Shown: one piece after another, positions 58,074-64,000 of the stretch
Layout: every line of letters begins with the position of its first letter
How positions within the stretch are numbered: the first letter of the stretch is position 1
Assembly (NCBI GenBank): GCA_026826555.1
Contig: JAKSZT010054457.1
Location: forward strand, 5,207,467-5,271,466
Reading direction: 5' to 3'
DNA length: 64,000 bases
Source of the DNA: Tolypeutes matacus
Lineage: Eukaryota; Chordata; Mammalia; Cingulata; Chlamyphoridae
The notes under the pieces: model-generated
Database searches by the model: none
Seen by the model: only the letters and a program-made list of their open reading frames with translations
Told to the model about the DNA's origin: nothing
Position numbers and translations under genes: made by a program

Positions 58074-58120
58074 TTATTGGGACTCATTTCTTACTTTGGG
58101 TAAGAAATGAGTCCCAATAA
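58074..58120. repeat. Perfect hairpin, 21-bp arms, 5-bp loop
   Basis: The left arm (58074-58094, core gggactcatttctta) and right arm (58100-58120, core taagaaatgagtccc) are exact reverse complements around tttgg. No terminal repeats of a known transposon surround it. Such perfection in otherwise old DNA suggests a recent origin or selection. Confidence 0.95.
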
Positions 58121-58301
58121 AGGCTGAAATGTTCAAGCTGGTTAATAAGCCAACCTAATCCTAGGAATACCAGATGCCACTTACAAGTTTGTTATTCTAG
58201 GTAATGTTCTCTCTGATTTCTTGTGTTATTATACATTAGATCTAAAGATCCATTTTATTGTAATTAAAAGCCCTGCATCATGGCTGGGAAATAAAATATT
58301 C

Positions 58302-58355
58302 CCATAACATCCCTGCTCTTCTTACCCACTAGTTGCTAGGAGCACCTATCCCCCA
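58302..58355 (-). mobile_element. MER5A fragment
   Basis: aacatccctgctcttcttac then ccactagttgctaggagcac matches the middle of MER5A in antisense. The full copy at 58925 has the same block. Confidence 0.55.
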
Positions 58356-58924
58356 CTCTGCTAAGATAATTCTGAACTACGCTCACACTAATGACCCTTT
58401 GGTGGTTTAATTCACATTTTACAGCTCTTTCCAAGCAGGAGGGAGTTACCATCATTTGCCCTGGAATATGAATGCCAGAAACTTTAGGGCCAAATGCTTT
58501 TCCAGAAAAGTAGGTAGAAATGTATGGCATTTAACAGTGATCTATTCTGAACCAAGCACTAAAAATAATAATGCACCTCAAGCATGAACCTGAATTGAAA
58601 TGTATCTTCAGGCAGAGAAAATATTAGGCAGAAATGTTTCAGAAGCAAAATGTGCTACATTTCTAATGTTGCAAACCTTATATTTTGGAAATAAATTTTT
58701 ATAATGAAGATTTTTAAAATTTCTTCAATAACATCCATAGGGAATGTCTTGCCATAGCAAATTAGTAGGTAGTTGTTGTCCCTTTTCTCAATTCTCATCA
58801 TATGTCCCAAGACCATTTGTTTACCAGTAAAATCAAGCTAAAATGAACATCAAGGGTAGAATTTCTGGAAAGGATTGCATGAAGTACATAAATAAAGAGA
58901 ACAATATTTCTTGTTTTACTTTAA

Positions 58925-59142
58925 AACAAGGTTTCTTGACCTTGACACTGTTGGCATTTTGGGTCAGATAATCCTTTGTTGTGGGAAACTGTCATAGGTA
59001 TTGTAGGATGTTTAGTAGAACTCCTGACCTCTACCCACTAGATGCTAGAAGCACCTCCCCCCCCCCATCCCCACTCCACTGAGAAAAACAAAAATGTCTC
59101 TAGACATTGACAAATGCCCACTGGTTGAGAACCATTGCCTTA
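58925..59142 (-). mobile_element. MER5A DNA transposon (hAT-Charlie, non-autonomous)
   Basis: Reverse complement of MER5A over nearly its full length: aaggtttcttgaccttgaca at one end, ttgttgtgggaaactgtcat, cctctacccactagatgcta, atgtctctagacattgacaa and ggttgagaaccattg at the other. A C-run at 59058-59067 interrupts it. Confidence 0.88.
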
Positions 59143-61929
59143 GAGGAAAAGGATTACTGACATTTTTATGGACAAGAGCAATAGACCTAAGTCTATTACA
59201 GAAGTCTGGCTAATGAAATAACTGGTGAATCCAACATCTTACAAAGGTCCTTTTCCTCTTTCCCTCATCCATTTTTCCCTGTACCATTTCCTCCCAATTT
59301 GATGGAGCTGTCAAAGACGTTTGTAAATTTTATGAAAACTGACTTTTTCTTATCACATTAATTTGAAATGCCAATCTTTGTGTGTATATGTACCTTAAAT
59401 ACCTTTTTTAAACATTGACTATTGTGTTTCTTTTTGTTGTTTTGCCTTAATTTCCCCCTAGAAACATGTCCACTAAATGCTTTGATGGGGTTTTTTGTAT
59501 AAAAGATTGTTTTTAAATAATAAAACTAGGAGGAAATAGAATTATTTTTAAACTACATTTTGGCCATGGAAGTTCTGAAAGAGATTAAAATAGGCAGAAC
59601 AGAGGGTTCTACACAAAGTCATAAGGACAGCAGGTAAGAATTAAGAAATAGTGTTAAATTTAATTTCATAAAGGTTATAACTTTAATTGGTACTACAATT
59701 CTAATTGTTTTGAAAAGACATTTGATATTGTCCATGTGGTTGATCAATGTAATAAAAAAGAAATAAAAGTTTATAAGAAATTTAATTAGGAAAAATTTTC
59801 TAGTGTTAATCTGACAATAGCTTGAATACCGTGGGTACCTTTAAAAAGCAATAGAATTGCATAAAAGAATAATTTGCAAAGTTCTCATTAGTGATAAAAT
59901 AAACAATGCCAATTTCAAGATATCACATTTACAACACAAGATTAATATAGTATTGGGAAAACAAAACCTGTATATTCACTATATGCAGTATTATAATTTA
60001 ATTGCAACTTTTTACAAAAATGTATGCTGTGATATTTTCATTAATTGTAGAATTTGCAGCTGGACTCTCACATGTATTTGATAAAAATGAAATGTAGCAT
60101 GATCATTTCTTCACTAGAAACTTGGATTAAGTATGTCATAAACTAGTTTTTCAATACACTGTGGAACAAACTAACAAAATTGGACCCTGCAGATAACTTT
60201 GTAGAGCCAAAATCGTTTTTCAAGAAGAAGTTATCTCTCTCTTGCTGACTGAGAATGAAATTTGGAACTTACCAAACCTTTAAAGGCTTCCTAGGTACCT
60301 GAGAATTAGATCGAGGATTACTCACAGTTAGAACCATTCTCAAAGGGTTAAGGCACTAGCAATTCACTTCAAAGTACTATATGAATATTCTGCCTCCGTT
60401 ATGTACAAAAGCAGAATTGGGGCTTTATAAAATGTTTGTTTTTTTTTATTTAAGTTAACAAGTATATATTTTTTAAAAATCCATTTACTCAAAACTGCCT
60501 TAAGACATGAAAATTAATATTAATTTTTTCTTTTATATATAATTTTGTTACAAAATATGCTTTTATTTTTTCCTTGATAGTGTGTATTTCCCAGCAGATG
60601 ACCTTCTATACCACTTCCTAGTGAAAATTGAAGCTATTTAACTAAATCATTTAATCCCCTCCCATTCATCTCTTAATATAAAAATAATTCACCATTAGTA
60701 CATTTTTTTCCTTTTCTCAGAGGAAAAGTATAATCTAACTTCACCATAGATTCAACCCCATATGGTCTCATTCAGGTCCTCCATCAAGTATTCTTTCACT
60801 TTTATACTTCCAAAATTCTTCCTTTCCATTCAGTTCTTTCCATCACATCTATAAATATAATTAGGAAACCTTCATCCCAAAACATCAAGGTCTCTCAAGT
60901 TCATGTTAGCATGAAGATAGAGAAATACAAAATCATACTACAATCTCAATTTAAAAGTACAGACAACATATAGAGAGAATCTGAGAGTAAATTTAATTAT
61001 ATTAGACCTAGGTACTTGAACTATAATCTGAAGATGAAGCTGATAAATGATCTACCTCTTAAAGCATAATAAAAGTGCTGCCCTCAAAAATAAGATGTAG
61101 GGAGAGTCTTCATTTTGCTGTCATTGTATTCCCCTGGGTTTAGAGACCCAAAGTCTGGACTGAAAAATAATAATAAAGTAATTATAATTTTTTAAAAAAA
61201 GATTATGTAGAACAAACAATGGAGGGAATCACCCTGAAGATCCAGGAACAAAGCATAACCTTGAAAATAGTTTAATGGAAGAGACACGAGGAAATTTTTA
61301 TAAAATGGGTCCAAGAAGAAGTAAAATTTAAGGAAGACGTTCAAAAAATCTTACAGAGATATGAGGGTTGTATGAAAGAAAGACTGAATAAGAGGGAAAA
61401 AATGGGAAAATTAAAATGCAATAATAGAAATTGAAGGGCAGACTTGAGGTAAAACTGAACCATCAAAAAACATATGAGAATTCAGAAAAAAAATAAAAAT
61501 GAGAGTTTCTTCAGATGCAAGCCAAAGTAGAATAACCTGGATCATATTTACCTACCTATGTTAGTCAACTAAAAATAGACAAAATATATGGAAATATTGT
61601 TTCAAATACTAGAAAACAGGCAGCATAAGACTTTGTCTCCCGAGCAGAGGGAAAGTAGAGGCCTACAATTGTTCCAATTAATGTGGCAAGGATAGTTTTC
61701 AGACCACAGTACTGACAGGGAGAACTCAACAGAGCTCACTGGCCTTGTTGAGTAATTCACAGAATAATTAGTCAGAAACTCAGTAAGGATGTAGAATACC
61801 TCAAAAACACTAACAATAACTTTTACCTAATTTATATTTATGGAACAATCCTCACAGTTGTTTTTTTATTTTTTTTCCCACAGTTGTTTTTAAGGGAAGA
61901 CATAGTAGTCATTAAGTTATACCATTTTC
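59143..61929. other. Mostly unrecognised stretch
   Basis: 59143-61200 shows nothing. 61200-61560 is A-rich with the character of an L1/HAL1 ORF1 region (aaaaatcttacagagatatg, gggaaaattaaaatgcaata) but is not assignable with confidence. Confidence 0.35.
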
Positions 61930-62250
61930 TAACAACAAAAAAAAAAAAACCTTCAATGAATTGAAAAAGGATAAAATAATACAAAATATTTGCTAACCAC
62001 AAAGATATTTAACTGAGATTGATAATATAAAGATAAGTGGAAATTGAAAAGCACATTTCAAAATTAATCCATTAGTTAACAAATATAGTTCAAGGGAAAT
62101 TAGAAAGCATTTTGAAATGTATGACAATGAAAATAGAGCATATCATACTTTTTAGGAAGCAGCTACAGCAATGCCTAGAGGGAAATTTATAGGTTTAATT
62201 GCTTATATTAGAGTAAAAAAACAGTCTAAAGTAAATGATTTAAGCTTCAA
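61930..62250 (+). mobile_element. L1 ORF2 fragment
   Basis: The order gataagtggaaattgaaaag, acaatgaaaatagagcatatc, aggaagcagctacagcaatg, cctagagggaaatttatagg, tttaattgcttatattagag follows the endonuclease/RT linker region of L1 ORF2. Frame broken. Confidence 0.7.
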
Positions 62251-62254
62251 CCTT

Positions 62255-62930
62255 AAGAATATATGGACCAGGATATCAGCACCCTGTTGGTGGGCCTTGC
62301 CTTGGAAAATATGATTACCTATCTCCCCAGTGTATCAAAGGTAGACTTATTTATAATTTGCCTGCACATAGCTCTTATGGCCTTTTTATTTTAATCTATA
62401 ATTAGCATAATACCCATTTAATATATGTCTTAGAGATTTAAATCTTTGGGCTGTTAATATGCCAGCTGAGCCTTGAATCTCAGCAGAGTTGAAGCCAATA
62501 CCTACTCTCCAGTTCACAGACTCACCCAGGACAACTAACCAAAGAATAATGATGGACAATGCCCATCCCCAAAAGCAGAGAGTATCTACAACAGCAAGCA
62601 AGACAATTCCATCCATCTGCCCCATGGGATCTAAGCCCCCTCTCAATCAGAAGCAGAGTGGGCATCACCATCACAAAACCCTCAAGATTGAGGAACAGAC
62701 ATTAGATGGGAATGAAACTATGAACTAAAGTAGATCTATTATTATTCTAGTAATGGAAGAACTTGTAAGATTGATATAAAGACAGTGGCCACCAGAGGTT
62801 CTGAGGGGAGGAAGAGGGAAGAATAAGTGTAACGTTGGACATTTTTGGGACATTGGAATTGTCCTGCATGATATTGCAATGATGGATACATGGCATTCTT
62901 AGATGTTTCCTCAAGAGGAATAAAATATAT
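62255..62930 (+). mobile_element. Second copy of the 4.6-kb LINE-type family
   Basis: Aligns with 5265-5880 of the element at 4644-6662: gttggtgggccttgccttgg, aatatgccagctgagccttg, cctactctccagttcacaga, ccatctgccccatgggatct, ggaattgtcctgcatgatat. It lacks the distinctive tail. More diverged than the first copy. Confidence 0.75.
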
Positions 62931-62944
62931 CAATAAAATGTTTG

Positions 62945-63305
62945 GCAACTTTGTTCATAGTAACCCAAAACTAGAAATAACCCAAAAGTCCATCAGCAGG
63001 TGAAAATGTAAAGAAAATGTATTATAACTATACAGTAGACTACTATTCAGAATTTTTAAAGAATTAACTACTGATACAACATAAATAAATCTCAAAGCCA
63101 TTATGCTAAGATAGAGTAGGCATATATAAAAGAGTATATACTGTATGATTATATTTATTTCCAGTTTTAGGAAGGGCAGAAATTGATCACGGGCTGCTGG
63201 AGGTGGGGACAGAGAAGTGACTACAAATTGGCAGAGGGATCCTTTATGTTTGATATAAATATTCTCTACCTTGATTATGTGGTGACTTCCCAACTGCATA
63301 CATTT
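62945..63305 (+). mobile_element. L1 3' region
   Basis: ttgttcatagtaacccaaaa, aacccaaaagtccatcagca, atactgtatgattatattt and ctaccttgattatgtggtga follow the L1M 3' region in sense orientation. Confidence 0.75.
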
Positions 63306-63359
63306 TCCAAAGCTAACTTACCTGCAGCTTAAGACCTTTTGAATTAAGGAATGCTTAAG

Positions 63360-64000
63360 TGAATTAACAGTGAGATTTGGGGTTCCAGTAATGGTTGGCT
63401 AGACAATTTAGACCAACAATTGTGAAAAACAAACAAACAAAAAAATCTGAACGAAAAATAAAAATGACCTGTGGGGGTTAATAAGGCAATGAAAAATCAT
63501 AGGTTCAGAAGCTGGGAGAAGAAACAAACCCAATGAGGTGAGCCTGATGATTGAGGTTATATTTCCCTATAAGTTTCTGCTGATATTAGAAGAAATGGAA
63601 AAAAGGAAAAGAAGCTGAGCAGAGCTGTTGAATTACTTGCAATTCTGCAGGTTCAGGGGCTCTAAAGAAAAAGAGACCCTAGTAAACCATTGAGGTATTT
63701 GGTTGCAACTGTGAGACTAAAGCTATGAGTAAGGATGAACAGAAAACAAACTGCCAGAAAGAATTGTGGGAATATGGAGTAGGAATCTCCAGGAATCAAT
63801 CCCTCTACCAGAACAGCTATTAAACAGGGAGGAACTGTCTAAAACAACTATTTTGACACTCCAGAGTCCAGTAGAACACTGTACAGCATCCAGGGAAGAG
63901 CAGAAGGAAAAGGCTGGTAAATTATGGCAAATGCCAGTAAATGGCTTTCTCTAGGCAGCAGTTACTATCTCCCATCCCCCACTCTAACAGCAGGCAGCAG
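63360..64000 (+). mobile_element. Possible L1 5' UTR, cut by the window edge
   Basis: From about 63760, ggaatatggagtaggaatct, accagaacagctattaaaca, gaggaactgtctaaaacaac and agtagaacactgtacagcat resemble L1 5' UTR sequence. The part before 63700 is less certain. The frame at 63766-63954 lies in it and is not a gene. Confidence 0.45.

Overview
The window is AT-rich, gene-poor mammalian DNA. At least ten insertions belong to the tRNA-derived DAS SINE type, with head sequences such as gaagcggctgtggctca and A-rich tails such as aaatgaataaataaataaa. That SINE family is known from armadillos, so a xenarthran, most likely Dasypus, is the best guess. MIR, MER5A, Tigger1, L1 and MaLR-type elements fit any placental mammal. 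I found no host protein-coding gene that I can support and no functional RNA gene; every tRNA-like match is a SINE head. The window is probably intergenic or deep-intronic DNA, and almost all recognisable content is layers of transposable elements.

Layout. 1-9 kb: an L1-like 3' end, a MaLR-type LTR, a 2-kb poly(A)-ended element inside a perfect 17-bp target-site duplication (TSD) and itself hit by a dimeric SINE, and a four-copy ~118-bp tandem repeat. 9-12.5 kb: another SINE, then the 5' part of an L1 (5' UTR, broken ORF1, start of ORF2) with a young SINE in ORF1. 12.5-26 kb: several MIRs, minus-strand L1 3' pieces, a SINE with a rearranged box B next to a 100-N assembly gap, more SINEs, and long stretches with nothing recognisable.

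26.19-33.88 kb: a class I (gammaretrovirus-like) endogenous provirus on the minus strand. It has two ~490-bp LTRs, a proline-tRNA-like primer binding site, a polypurine tract, decayed gag, protease and integrase, and an env TM-subunit remnant. Reverse transcriptase/RNase H and the env surface subunit are missing. Three later insertions interrupt it: a processed 3'-UTR retrocopy in gag, a 247-bp poly(A) retroposon in integrase (14-bp TSD), and a 2,075-bp insert of unknown type in integrase (10-bp direct repeats, no terminal poly(A)). Each insert is bounded by a repeat of provirus sequence, and the coding frame matches across each site.

34-64 kb: mostly unrecognised unique DNA with two further MaLR-like LTRs, a 5'-truncated Tigger1 DNA transposon (42.4-44.3 kb), two dimeric SINEs, an LTR nested in an ancient repeat (49-50.3 kb), MIR and MER5A fragments, a perfect 21-bp-arm hairpin (58.07 kb), a second copy of the 4.6-kb element family (62.3 kb) and L1 pieces to the end.

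These elements do not form a working system. What the window offers is a readable order of insertions. The observations most worth following up are the unidentified insert in the integrase, the unassigned retroposon at 30.3 kb, the SINE box-B microinversion and the 58.07-kb hairpin.
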